Source: Conidiobolus incongruus B7586 (taxonomy: Eukaryota > Entomophthoromycota > Entomophthoromycetes > Entomophthorales > Conidiobolaceae). From it: DNA of 26,584 bases. The DNA is taken from contig JNEM01009118.1 of assembly GCA_000697335.1 (NCBI GenBank), forward strand, positions 1 through 26,584, given 5' to 3'. The first letter of the stretch is position 1. Each line of letters begins with the position of its first letter. The notes below the pieces were generated by a model, which searched no databases, was not told where the DNA came from, and saw only the letters and a program-made list of their open reading frames with translations. The position numbers were made by a program, and so were the translations under genes. This document shows positions 11,237-22,610 of the stretch, one piece after another.

Positions 11237-13385
11237 TTAAACGATTAGGGTATAAACAAGCCACAAGAATAAGATTGTAAAATTAATCCAACGGGTTTCG
11301 AAATAAATTTGAGTGGTTTTCATCAAATCTGTTCTAAAGCAACAGCCAAGTAAAATGATGATTGATTCGTAATACTAAATTAAAGATATCAATAAGATGT
11401 ATTATATTTTTAAATATACTTACTGGTTTAGCCCTAATGTGAATGTCATGATCTAACTCATCAATTAAAGTCCCCATTTCACGATGTTTTTGCTCATCAT
11501 TCACGACTGGTTCAGTAATCGTCCAATAGATATACTAGAAAAAATTAATATACAAAGCTCAAATAAGTGGTTTAAATTATCTTACCATATTTCGACCACC
11601 AGGTTGAGTTGAATTAGTGTGTTTAGATGGGAGAGTATCAGATTCTTTGGGTTCATAGAATGATCTATCAAAATCAATTGAAAATATAGCTTTGATATCT
11701 CTTATTGTTTTAAGTAAATCATCTTTAGTTAAAGTGGGTATAGCTTGAAAATTATTCATCGTTAGCACAGGTTGAGTTTTATAATTATGCAAATTGGATT
11801 CCAGCTGAGTTAGTAGTTTAGTGATCTATAAATTTATTAATATGATACTTAAGTAAAGAGATTATAAATTTTATACCTCATCAGGAGTATCTATTGTGTA
11901 ACAAGGGTTGAAATCTTTTTTGTTTTCATCAATAAGTTCAGATTCAACTAAAAATCGAACTGGTCAATAACAATACAATATTTTGAAAAGTTAACTTACT
12001 TGAATGCAAATCAGAGTAAAATTCATTAAATACGTATTCGTTAATAGTGGTTTTAAGAGATTTGACCAATTTGGTTTCGATTTCAGAGAAGTCTAAATGG
12101 ATTAATTAAAACTTTGGTACTATAATATCAGTTATATTACTTTTAGTTCCCAAAGGTAAATGTCTGGATCGATTCAAATATAATCGAAATATATCTGTGT
12201 ATAAAACGAAAAAATTGTGGATGTAGTCTTCGCAATCTTCTTGAGTCACTGTGGCATTCTCTATCCTCCAAGGGAACATGGTATATTGGAAGATACCAAT
12301 AGTTAAGTAATACTGTTCACAATTTGGCCAGTGAAGGATTGCAGTCTTAATGAAATTAATTAAGTTTTGCAAAGTCTGGAAAGAATAAGAGTGTGGATGA
12401 GCAATGTATCGTGTTAATTGTTGAATCACTTTGATGTGCGATAGAGGTGGTAACTTATTGTTAGGGATGATGGATGGGAAATAATCACTAGGGGGAAGTG
12501 GATCTGAAGTTGAAGCATCAATGTGAGGTAATAGGAATAAATGATTGACCAATGCATTGAAAAATTCACATGTGAGTTTTAGTTCATCTGACGGAGCCTC
12601 ATGAGGTAAAAAAATTTGACAATAAGAGTTTGACAGGTTAGCGATAATTTTTTGTGTGAATGCTTCAGCCTGAGGAGCTAGAGTTTGTTGACTAATTCGA
12701 TATATACTTAATAAGTATGTTAATAGGTAATACTGCATTGCGTTGAGGAACAAGCTAAATGCTGAGGTTTGAAGTTGAAGTTTAGGAAGTATTGAGCTTA
12801 AATAGGGATCGGCAACTTGAGGCTTAGAGAGTGCTTGAACCAAAGGGGCCTAAAATATTCTAGTTAGATTTTTATCAAATAATAATAAATTTATAGTATA
12901 CTGGGAGTTTATCAAAATCCACTTGAAATTTCAAATCTGTATTCTCTTGAGCTAAAGATTTCAAGGCATTAAAAAAAGCACCATCGACTTCTAATAAATC
13001 CAATAAACTTTGTTTATCTTTTTCATCATAACAATTCAAAATCCAGCTAAATTAAAAAAAATTAAAAAATTGACATATTTGAAGTGATAATTTATATGTA
13101 TTACCTTTGAGAATGGTTTGAAAATATTAAACTACACAAACTTGGAATTGACTGATATAAAAGGTGAGTACCTTGAAATGGATCGCGATTAAACAAATCC
13201 AATAGGGAGTAAAATTGATCAACCAATTTCTCAACTTTAACAACTGAACTAGCTGGAAATATTAAAGGAATAACTTTGGAAGGAGAAGTATCAGGTAAAT
13301 GTTGAGCTGTTAAGGGTGCGGGAGTCTTCAATTTTTGAGAAGAGTCTAATAAATTTTGATATATAGTCTGGAATTCTTTGTCCAT
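11237..13385 (-). CDS. SMPD4-like (neutral sphingomyelinase-3 family) tail-anchored membrane protein
   Basis: Exons as read: 13385-13105, 13046-12902, 12849-12141, 12092-12000, 11947-11877, 11825-11586, 11534-11424 and 11374-11237; total 595 aa. Family evidence: the block HWPNCEQYY (315-323), PWRIENA (335-341) and FFVLYTDIFRLYLNR (355-369) parallels human SMPD4 HWPLDASFR..PWRY..FVQENLLMYTKLFVGFLNR. FLNAMQYYLLTYLLS (176-190) parallels its LNPFEYYMFFFALS. The protein ends in a hydrophobic helix (about 579-595), like the C-terminal membrane segment of SMPD4. Human SMPD4 was described as a neutral sphingomyelinase and later linked to the ER and nuclear envelope; no classical catalytic motif is visible here, so an enzymatic role is not claimed. 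It is shorter than the human protein (about 830-870 aa). A TTG 18 nt upstream is in frame, but the ATG at 13385 is preferred. Confidence 0.8.
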
Positions 13386-14370
13386 AGTATAAGTAAATTT
13401 CAATTGTTATTAATGATTCAAAGGTGGTGATGTTGACGTGTTTTATAAATTACTAATTGATATTATTAAAATTTTTATAGTTTTGATAATGATTTGTTTT
13501 AAATTTAAAATATTCAATACAATAAAAATTAAATTTAAGATATACATAATAGTTTATATATTTATGGGATTATTCCTGGTTAAGGAATTTCGATTTTATT
13601 TTATATTTGAAAATTCTGATTCAATCAGCTATCGAATTAATAACTGTTGATGTGTTTGTTCAATATTTCATCTTAAATTTTATTAATTATTGATATTAAT
13701 TTAAAATATAAAAACAGTTTTCAAACTTTCTTGTTTTGAATGTTATAATTCTAAATATTTGTTTAAACATTACTCAAATGGTGACGTCTAAATGATATAT
13801 TTTGATCTAAATCTGTGTTTAAATTGATATTGATCCAAATTGTTTGGCCAAATCAATCAAACCTTTTGTGAAATAATGCCATACTAGTCTGATTAACTTT
13901 GCTGAAATTTTTGAGAATTACTTATTGAAAAATTGCAACTTTTCAAAAGTAATGACGATTGAAATAAATCAAATTTAAAAATGTCTGTTTTTAATTCAAA
14001 ATGGTATATTATTAAATATATATTTCGAAATTGATATTCTGCATTTTATTTCAAATGACTTGGTATTTATTAAAAATTCCGAATATTCCTAAAATACACG
14101 ATTCGTAATAAATATTTAAAACTTAATTTGAAATATTATATTATTGAAAGCTTTTTTTTTCAAATGTTAATATATATTATACAATTCAAAAAATTTCGTT
14201 TATATTATAATAATAAAAATCAAAATAATTACAATTTTTAAAACAAACAAAAGTTATTATTAAGTTTATTTCAAAAGTTTGATTAAAATATTATATTACA
14301 TTAGTTTAATACAATAAATTGTTAAAAATGAAAAGAATTAATAAATATTATATATATCAAAATAAATAAA
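13386..14370. other. AT-rich intergenic DNA, no gene seen
   Basis: Upstream side of the SMPD4-like gene and 3' flank of the coiled-coil gene. The open frame at 13438-13650 has the lysine/isoleucine/phenylalanine content of translated AT-rich DNA and no family match. It is not called. Confidence 0.4.
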
Positions 14371-17300
14371 TTATTGGATAGGTAATTCGGGTAACCTTTT
14401 CTCTTTCAAACTGCAACTATTCCAGAGATTTCCTGATGTGTTAGTTTTGAGAGAGTAGAAGGTGAGTGGTGGTTCCATATCCAGTTCGTTGGGTGCTGGG
14501 ATCACTTGCTTGATATTATGGTAAAGATCGGTTGGAGCATTGTTAGCTGACTGAGTGATATCAATTGAGTTACCAGAATGGCTAGGCAAAGACATGGGTA
14601 AATTGGATGAAGAAGAAGAATTGCCCAAATGCATTGCTGACATTTTGGGAGTGACTTGGAGAAGACTCGGCGCAAGTAATCTTGACTTGGATTTCAAATT
14701 GTTTGATTTATCATTGTTTGAAGTTCCTGGTGAAATTGAATTATTTAAACTATTAATACTGTTGACAATGCTCATTCTTCTGGCATATGAAAGTGCGGGG
14801 GATGCTCCAAGTGATCCTCTACGTGAACTAACAATACTGTTTGCATTGGGATTCATCTTCATTATGTGGGATTCAGGACTTGATGTGCTACTGTTTGAAG
14901 ATGCTGATTCCATCCTCATAAATTGTGGAGATCCTTCGCCTCCCAATGTCTTAGACAATTTATTGAAATCAGGGTGAGTATTTCCCATAATTTGTCTGTA
15001 TTGCTGCTCGATAAAAGCGTAGGTTGCCAAATTATCTGAATCATCAACCAATTCGTTGCCTTTATCACCACTTAAACTTCCATTATGAATAGATATTTTA
15101 GAATCTGAAAGACTTGACAGCTGGCTACCACTTGAGCTAAATTCAAATGAAGAGGATGAAATGCCTTCAATACTCGCTATTTTAGGAGTTGATCCACTCA
15201 TATCAATCCCATGTTTCGCCATATTTTGCCTCATGGTTCTATTGGCACGTTCGAGCTCCTTTATACTTTGAACCAAGTCTCTGCACTGTTTAGAGCAAAC
15301 GGCCTTCAGATCTTGAAGATCCTTTTTGTGCAAATCTTCCAGCATCTTTGTTTTATTTTGGTAAGTTTCATGAGTTGTATTATGTAGCTGGCGTTCATTA
15401 CGTAATTCTGTCTGAGTTTTTTCCAATTGACTACGCAACTTTGTCAGTTCAAGTTGTAAAGAAATATCGTTCATTTCCGATGAGGATGAGTGCAAGGTTG
15501 GAGGTGAAGCGGCTCTTTCTGACTTAGGACTCCATAAACTGCTGCGACGGAACAGTTTATTCATTTTGGACTTAGGCTTTGGAGACATTTCAGGACTTTG
15601 AATAGTATTATATGTACTGATATTTTTGGAAACATTGTCAGATGTGTCTTTGACTAAATTGGAAAAACTCTTCCACTTTGGTGATGTTAATGACTTTCTA
15701 ATCTCAGCGGACTTGGCATCGCCTTCATCCTTCACTGGCCAATGGTTTCGTCTCTCAGGTGGTGAGCCATTAATGCCGGAATTCGATTTTGATCTACTGA
15801 GTTTTTTAATCATCATCTCTGTAGTCTTGATTTCTTCCAACTTTTCCGGATCTACTTTGTTTGATATATTGGGAAAGTTATCCAAATCCAAAGGCTTCAC
15901 TGATGATCCTTCGGGGTCCAGAGTGGCAGCAATAGACGGCATACCATCAGAAACATCAATTGGTGTTCTTGGTAGGAACATTGTCTTGGGTCTTCGGAGA
16001 ATTTCCTTTACCGTGTTCGGAAGTTGCTGACTTGGTTGAACTTGGTTGGCTTGCTCAATCTTCATCTCAAATTTATTGCGGAGTTCATTGACACTTTCTT
16101 TTGCTTGAACCTTCCCTGAAGTAGATGGAGTGGTTGATGAAATGGGAATCGATGAGAGTGTTGGTAAAGTTTTGCTTGGAGTGAGGCTATTTATCCTTTG
16201 GGTCGAGACTGTAAATGATTCTGGTTTAGGATCTGTTGATGCCATGGATTGAGGAAGATTGGATATTATATTTGAATTCGAAGTTTTGTTTACAATATAA
16301 TTATCCTCTTTTTGATCCACAATGGTTTTGAAATTGCTTCCATAGATGAATTCTTGAATAGAGGGAGTTAAAATAGAAGATTGTGTTGAAGCCTCTCGGT
16401 TCATATCTTCTCCTTTATGAATATGAGCTTGAGTAGAGTTATTTTGACACGATTCAAGTGATTTTTTAGCATCTGGTGTTTCTTTAAACCAGGGATCAGT
16501 TCTTGATTGAGCCATCCCATTCACGCTTTGGGCATTGGAGAGGATAGTATTGTTTGTTGGCTGAGGATTAGGATCAGAATTCACGGTTTTGTCTGTGTTA
16601 GCTTTTATAGGAGTCTTAGGAAGTGGTCTGTTTTTAATACTACTACTTTCATGTAACCCAGTTGATTTCAAATCTGGCATCGAAAGTTTTTCTTTTCTCA
16701 GTTGATAGAATGATTTAAACGTGGTAATAGGAGGTTCTTCTTGAGATATATTCTGCTGTTGCAATTGAGCAAATGATTTCATGGACGAAAGGGGCTTTGT
16801 GTGGTTGATAAGTGGATTACTCTGTAGATTGTTTTGTGTACTGGTGCTTTTGCTTCTTTGAGGCTCAATGGAAGTAATTGCTTGCCTCGTAGGAGCAGAG
16901 TCATGTCTGATGATAGGCCTAGGAAGTGGTCGCGAATGGGGCTCATCGAGCACGCTTTTGTATTGAGACAGTTTTTTGTTTAGGAGCGGTGACTTGGTAT
17001 TGTTCAGTAAATGTCGGTTGGGATGCATGGAAAGAGGAGTGTGCTGATTTTGGTGGGATGGATATATCCTTTGATTTGGCTGTGGTTGAATAGATGTAAT
17101 GGATGAGCTTGAATGATGCGAAGGGGCATAAATATCTGTACTTGCGCTATTCTGGCGGGTATGTGACCGAGATGGCAACTTATGCGGCAATGGGGGAGAA
17201 GTATAATAACTATCAACTGTAGTAGAAGTGAAATACATAGACTTACTTCTCGGAGATGGGTTAATTTCTGTATAATTGCTTCTTTGTTGAGTGTGGTACA

Positions 17301-17649
17301 TGGCTTCTTGCTCGAAATACAGTGGTGGAATCATAGGAGCGCCATCCTTCTGCTTTGGATCAGGTAAAGGCCCATGTGTATAGTGTCCGGATTGACGATA
17401 AACATTATTCTGATTAGTGCTGTAATGATCATATTTATAATCTTGACGTGGGTCATTGTTTTGATGGTTAGTTGTATAGTAAACAGATATTGTAGTATGT
17501 TTATTAGGAGGGGACTTGGGCAATGGCTTAGAGTATTGTCTTTTGAGATAGATTGGTTGAGCTGTTGTTTGTGTCAAGTCTTTAGAAGGATGTGGGATAT
17601 TATTAGATTTTTTTGATTTGCCTTGCAGACTAGTAAGTAGATTAAGCAT
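14371..17649 (-). CDS. Large mostly disordered coiled-coil protein with LPxxP motifs, function unknown
   Basis: One uninterrupted 1092-residue frame from ATG at 17649. I do not recognise the family. Composition is dominated by Ser, Pro, Asn, Thr and Lys, typical of intrinsic disorder. A single clear coiled coil lies at about 728-806 (SLQLELTKLRSQLEKTQTEL and on through ERANRTMRQ). Basic-LP-x-x-P-type motifs recur: KPLPKSPP (about 41), RPLPRPII (about 238), RPLPKTPI (about 341) and KRLPELPIQ at the extreme C-terminus (1084-1092), plus FLPRTPID near 560. Such motifs often bind SH3 domains. Ser/Thr-Pro and RRxS sites (RRSSLWSP, RRGSLG) suggest phosphorylation. A scaffold at the cortex or cytoskeleton is a reasonable guess, no more. 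Open frames on the opposite strand (14555-14977, 15626-16030) are shadows. Confidence 0.85.
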   Translation of the reverse strand: MLNLLTSLQGKSKKSNNIPHPSKDLTQTTAQPIYLKRQYSKPLPKSPPNKHTTISVYYTTNHQNNDPRQDYKYDHYSTNQNNVYRQSGHYTHGPLPDPKQKDGAPMIPPLYFEQEAMYHTQQRSNYTEINPSPRSKSMYFTSTTVDSYYTSPPLPHKLPSRSHTRQNSASTDIYAPSHHSSSSITSIQPQPNQRIYPSHQNQHTPLSMHPNRHLLNNTKSPLLNKKLSQYKSVLDEPHSRPLPRPIIRHDSAPTRQAITSIEPQRSKSTSTQNNLQSNPLINHTKPLSSMKSFAQLQQQNISQEEPPITTFKSFYQLRKEKLSMPDLKSTGLHESSSIKNRPLPKTPIKANTDKTVNSDPNPQPTNNTILSNAQSVNGMAQSRTDPWFKETPDAKKSLESCQNNSTQAHIHKGEDMNREASTQSSILTPSIQEFIYGSNFKTIVDQKEDNYIVNKTSNSNIISNLPQSMASTDPKPESFTVSTQRINSLTPSKTLPTLSSIPISSTTPSTSGKVQAKESVNELRNKFEMKIEQANQVQPSQQLPNTVKEILRRPKTMFLPRTPIDVSDGMPSIAATLDPEGSSVKPLDLDNFPNISNKVDPEKLEEIKTTEMMIKKLSRSKSNSGINGSPPERRNHWPVKDEGDAKSAEIRKSLTSPKWKSFSNLVKDTSDNVSKNISTYNTIQSPEMSPKPKSKMNKLFRRSSLWSPKSERAASPPTLHSSSSEMNDISLQLELTKLRSQLEKTQTELRNERQLHNTTHETYQNKTKMLEDLHKKDLQDLKAVCSKQCRDLVQSIKELERANRTMRQNMAKHGIDMSGSTPKIASIEGISSSSFEFSSSGSQLSSLSDSKISIHNGSLSGDKGNELVDDSDNLATYAFIEQQYRQIMGNTHPDFNKLSKTLGGEGSPQFMRMESASSNSSTSSPESHIMKMNPNANSIVSSRRGSLGASPALSYARRMSIVNSINSLNNSISPGTSNNDKSNNLKSKSRLLAPSLLQVTPKMSAMHLGNSSSSSNLPMSLPSHSGNSIDITQSANNAPTDLYHNIKQVIPAPNELDMEPPLTFYSLKTNTSGNLWNSCSLKEKRLPELPIQ

Positions 17650-19343
17650 ATTTACAGCTTAAAGAAAGTATTAATAGAAAAGATGTAGGATACAAAACTT
17701 TTAGACTTAAAATGAATATATGTAAAATTAAGTGTAGTGAGCCAAACCAATGGATGCGAATGGAGCATAGAAGGGGATTAAGTAGTCGTTTAATTGAATA
17801 AAATTTCCTAATAATCCTTTGTTGACATACTTAAATTTAAATTTGCCTGTAACGGTTAACATGGAAATTTAATGATGGGGGAGATTGAATAAATTCCAAC
17901 CTAAAAACTCTCTACAACTAAATAGGATTATAATTAAATCATATTATTAATGATCTCTATTTCCTATTTCCCATATTGATCATCTTCAAAAAAACAACCA
18001 GTTATTGATTAATCTTTTTATTATTTGTCCAGTTCGATGTTTATCAACGTTTAAATATTAAAATCATAATTTGAAAATCAAAAATATTGGTGCTGAATCA
18101 GAAAATTAATTTATATTGAATTCAATAAAAAAATTTAAATTCAAAGTTTAGTATTTTAGCAGATATATTTAAATGCAGTTAGTTGAGTCTAAATTTAAAA
18201 ATATCTGAAAGTTGTGTTTCTTAATTTAGCAATTTAAAATATTATTTAAAAAAATTTTTATTATCATTTTTCTTAGCTTTTTGAATATTGTTATTTGTTC
18301 ATAATATATCCAATATATCAATCAAATAATAGATTTTTACCAAAATTTAGATCACAAAGATTTATTTTAAAAAATATGTTGATGAAAAAGAGATATTTAG
18401 TATTATTAAATATATATTAAGATAGATTTAAGGTAAGAAAATGTGATCATGATGGATATTTTTATTTTAATGATATAAACGAATATATAAACTATTGATA
18501 TATCAACAAAATAAATGTTAAAAAGAATATTTTATAAAGTCATAATGGCCAATTATTATAATATTTTCAAATCAAAACCACAAAATTCCAAATTAAAATT
18601 ATTAAAGTGTGAAACAATTTTAATTGGATATATTTAACTCAATAGTAATACTAAAATGTCTATGATCTTTATAGTATTTCATATATTCTATCACTTATGA
18701 TATAATCAGTTATATAAATACAATTTTTAATATGTTTTTATTTGACTATTCACGTTAATTTTCTAGTAATTTATTAAATCAATGTGAAAATATATCTTTA
18801 TCAAATGATCTATTCCATCTTCGGAGAAAATATCATCATTTTTGTATTGGTGTATTATTTTTGAAGGCTGGTATCAAATATTTGAATGATTTGTATCGGA
18901 ATCTCTAAATATTCAAAGTAATTCTACAATTTAGATTAAATTAATAATGAATATTAAATATCTTCAAAAATGTTTCAATATTTTGGATGATATACATGTT
19001 GATACAATTCGCTATATATTCTTTGAGACAAAAATTAACTTAGTTTTATCTGAAATAGTATAATATTTCTAAGCCATGAAAAATAGTGAGATATTAATTG
19101 GATTGGATTATAAGTGTTATCCAGTTGAAAAGAAATGACAATCATACAATTTGATGATAGGGATATTATTCCATTGACTATCAATCATAGAAAATTGAAA
19201 GATATCCAGTTTCATAAATTTAAATTAATTGAACTCTAACTTGAAATTGAATTACTTTGCTGAGCCATTAATCAGTTGAATGTATAAAAACCTTGAAATA
19301 TTTTGCTAATTTATTATTATTCAAATCTAATTTGTATTATAAA
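17650..19343. other. AT-rich intergenic DNA between divergent genes
   Basis: About 1.7 kb separates the divergently transcribed coiled-coil gene and small secreted peptide gene. The first 250 bases next to 17649 are less AT-rich and probably hold promoter and 5' UTR. The rest shows normal AT-rich background with CpA/TpG present. No further gene, tRNA or repeat is recognised. Confidence 0.45.
19283..19290 (+). promoter_or_regulatory. TATA box of the small secreted peptide gene
   Basis: TATAAAAA lies 54 nt before the ATG at 19344 in a slightly G+C-richer context. It is correctly placed for a short 5' UTR of about 25-30 nt. The placement is inference; the motif itself is plain. Confidence 0.55.
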
Positions 19344-19562
19344 ATGTTGTCTCGTATCTTTTTAGTCTATGCTTTCGTCTTTCTCTCTCAACTTTCTAAC
19401 ATTTCTGCAGGTATTGGTATTCAACAGGGTACCCAAGATCTTGGTCACAGTGGTAATGGAAATGAGCAAACTTCTAAAAAAACTTTCGAAAGGACTGTAG
19501 TTCCAACTTCTGAGGACGACGGAATTTTTACGGAACTCATTAGAAGTCTTGGAACAGATTAA
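19344..19562 (+). CDS. Small secreted peptide, function unknown
   Basis: A 72-residue frame from ATG at 19344 (the open frame extends upstream, but without an ATG). Residues 1-22 form a clear signal peptide: MLSRIF followed by a hydrophobic core (LVYAFVFL) and a small-residue cleavage site ISA/G. The mature part of about 50 residues is cysteine-free and acidic to neutral. It has a Gly/Asn/Gln-rich first half (GIGIQQGTQDLGHSGNGN), one Lys-Lys pair at 43-44 and a C-terminal part ending IFTELIRSLGTD. A consensus TATA box and higher G+C than the surroundings support a real, strongly promoted gene. I know no family for it. A secreted effector, pheromone-like or cell-surface peptide are all possible. 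Confidence 0.6.
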   Translation: MLSRIFLVYAFVFLSQLSNISAGIGIQQGTQDLGHSGNGNEQTSKKTFERTVVPTSEDDGIFTELIRSLGTD

Positions 19563-19761
19563 TGATTAGCTCTAATAAATAAATTTCAATTCGTAAATAA
19601 CCAATCGAGTGGTATCAATGAACCCATAACATTATTTATTATTCACGATGATTTAAATTCAATTAATGATTTTACATCATTGAAAATTTATCAAATGCTC
19701 AATCCTTTTAATTAACTTAATATTTCAATTATATACTTTTATGATAAATTAAAAGATAACT

Positions 19762-22400
19762 ATGACAGTGATTGATCTTACCCAAAATATGACCACTGAC
19801 CCAGCTGTAGATTTAATTTTACCTCACGAGAAAGTTGAATCTCAGCCAGAATTACCAGCTACCACTCCTAAACCCACCACAATTAAAAAGAGAACAAGAC
19901 CATTAAACATTAGTAATAGCTCCAGAACTGCAGAGATAAAGAATAACAAATTACAACTGAACCAAACTCATTTTGATCCTTTTAATTATCCTTTTATTGT
20001 TATACAATTGGGAAAATATTTTGAAAATAGAGATTCCATTGAACCTTTACAAATTGAACAAGTTGAAACTTGGTTACAAACTAATATCAGTGAATTAATC
20101 TGTTGTTTAGCTGCAGAAAGGTATATTTATTTATTCTTTTCGCTAATCTTATTAATAAACTATTATTCTTACAGTTCTCTAAATATCAATCAATTGGCCA
20201 TGTATATTAAATCAATTTTATGTCCTACTCAATATGATAGTGAAGAAGATCCATTTCATAGTAAATTACATGATTTATTGATTGTGCTCAAATAATTATT
20301 AATTTAAAATCAATGAATTCATAGAATTTATATCTGTTGATTTTATCAAATCAATTTGCTTAAAATATGGTCAATTTCAAGATTATCATATCCAATTAAA
20401 AAATTTTGAAAATATTAAACCTACAGTATTTATTAATATCATTGTATATACTAATTAATCATTAATCATTTTAATTTGAATATAGAACTTAACCATTACA
20501 AAATTTGAATTAAACCAAATAAGTGATATTAATTCTAAATTTTTAAAATTTCTTAAAACTCGAAGTGATGAAAGGCGTCAAGTAAATTGAAATTATTTTG
20601 AAATTATTTGGCCACTAATCATCTGTGATTTTTCAATAGTTACTAAAAGAAGCTCAAGGATTGGTAGATAATTTATCTTTGCAAGATCAATTAAATTTAA
20701 TTCAAGTTGGTGTCAATTCTGAAGATTTTGAATTGATTAAATCAAGTTATTTAAATCAAGATCCTAATTCTGCTCTTGTGGTAATTAAAATCACTGAACT
20801 GATATATTTGCTTTTACTGAATTAATTCATATGTATTTGTTTAGGAAGAACAACTATTACCTCAGTCAGCGCCTCAACCTAAACCAGTACCTCCAACCAA
20901 ACCTGAAAAGGTAATATAGATTATTCATTCAATCCAACTAATATTGAATCAGGATTTAAAATATATAGATTCAGCAACCCAAAATTCAAGGATTTTTCAA
21001 AACTATATCTAAACCCACTAAATCTAACGAGTTCAACTCTAAAAATAATGAAGGTGAAAAAGCTCAGTTAACCGATTACGAAAAATACTTCTTAAAGTTT
21101 CGCATTAAGGATCATGTCAAGTTACCCGAACAAATTAAACGCAGTATTAAGGAGAACTTATTGGATGAATTGAGTCAATTCGATGCTGCTAAATATGACC
21201 AATTGCCGAAGAGAGACAAAATTAAGAGTTTATTGCCCAATTCTACAAAGAAAATTACAAGTATTAATAAGGAAAGCCAACCTAAGTTCAAATTATTACA
21301 GTTTAGTGAAAATTATCGCCCTCCCTATTTTGGTAATGTTATTAGTATTCTATATGTTTACCTTGATATTGATTTTATATATAGGTACATTCACTAGAAC
21401 TTCTACAATTATCAATGGAAGAAGATGGAATCGAAAGGATGAACAAAATCTGGATTACGAAGTAGATTCCGAATTGGAATGGGAAGAGGAAGATGGCGAA
21501 GTTTTGGACAGTAGTGAAGATGAATTAGAAGATGATGAAGAAGAATTCTTTTCTGATGACAGTAGTGAACAAGAAGGAGTAATTTGTCTCATATCATGAT
21601 ATAATTAATAATTGATTTATCTTGATTTTAGGATTGGATTTCTGATGATCCTGATAATGAAGATAGCGAAGATGACGATGATTTAGATACTCCCCATGGT
21701 AATTTTATTAATCATTTTTATTTATTTATTTATTTAATACGTTTTATTTTATTTAGTTCATAAGCCAACTCTCAAGGTAACATCATGAAATTTTATGAAA
21801 TACAATCTATTAATCTCTTTGCTAGAGAATTAAAATTGCTACTCACCTCGTTCCAGAAGCTATTCCTCCCACTCTTTTAATTTCAGGTATTCAAACTAAA
21901 TCTTTTGGAAAAATTACTGGTGGTTATCAATTGAATTCGGGTAAGTTATAAGTTTCCAAATTATTTTTATTTCAATCTAATCAATTTTCTAGAGGAAATT
22001 GTACTTCCTTTAGACCCTAGAGGAACTGCTATACCTGATAAAGTTGATACTCCAACTGTTGATTCTCTCACAGCAAACGAACCACCTGTCTCTAAATGGA
22101 CTAAAGATGCTGAAAAACGACTGAGAGATGTAATATTAAGTTGATGATTAAGCTTTGAAATAATGGTTGTTAATTGTGTTTTATAGATATTAGATGGAAA
22201 TGTTAATGAATTAAATGGTTTAATTAAATATTTAAGAGGGTAAATACACCTAAAAAGTCATCAATATCGCCATTTTAACTCTTTATAGAACTCGATTCAA
22301 TATGTTTAATGAAGCCGAGTTAAAAGAAAAAATTTTAGAATTAGCCGATTTTGAACTTCGTCCTCAAAAGTTAACACCTGCATGGTATTTGAAAGATTAA
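19762..22400 (+). CDS. RLF2: Chromatin assembly factor 1 large subunit (p150 / Cac1)
   Basis: Largest subunit of CAF-1, which deposits H3-H4 on newly replicated DNA through PCNA. Exons as read: 19762-20120, 20175-20260, 20325-20425, 20486-20581, 20640-20780, 20845-20910, 20969-21332, 21385-21578, 21632-21698, 21757-21776, 21826-21940, 21993-22129, 22187-22239 and 22289-22400; 636 aa. A canonical PCNA-interacting box QPKIQGFF is at 286-293. The CAF1A signature follows: KLLQFSENYRPPYFGTF, then DYEVDSELEWEEED from 428 and a long Asp/Glu-rich stretch (ED domain, H3-H4 binding). The C-terminus (about 572-636, with FNEAELKEKILELA and ending TPAWYLKD) fits the DNA-binding winged helix. The Lys/Glu/Arg-rich helix (KER) usual after the PIP box is not evident. 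The exon 2 donor at 20261 (GTAAAT) is preferred over a weak GTGCTC because it keeps frame. Confidence 0.93.
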
Positions 22401-22610
22401 TATATTTCAAACAGTATATTGTTCATTATTATTAATTATTAAAGTTATTATATCCATATTATATTTTATGCTTATTATTAATGCATGATTTACTTTACTA
22501 AAAAATTACCAATTAAATAATATAACTAAACTTCAAAATTTTGATGATTGTATTCTAATGATCCTAAAGGAATGTTAAGATGAAGAATGACGTTGATGAT
22601 TACAAAATTC

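Noticed and set aside
14555-14977. 140-residue frame opposite the coiled-coil gene
   Set aside because: It is the complement of Ser/Asn-rich codons, giving a Leu/Ile/Glu-rich shadow. The minus-strand frame is far longer.
15626-16030. 134-residue frame opposite the coiled-coil gene
   Set aside because: A shadow of the long minus-strand frame with no recognisable domain.
20261-20295. CAF-1 exon 2 continuing to a stop at 20295
   Set aside because: It would end the protein before the PIP box and acidic domain. The GTAAAT donor at 20261 gives an in-frame junction to an exon encoding EFISVDFIKSI-like sequence.
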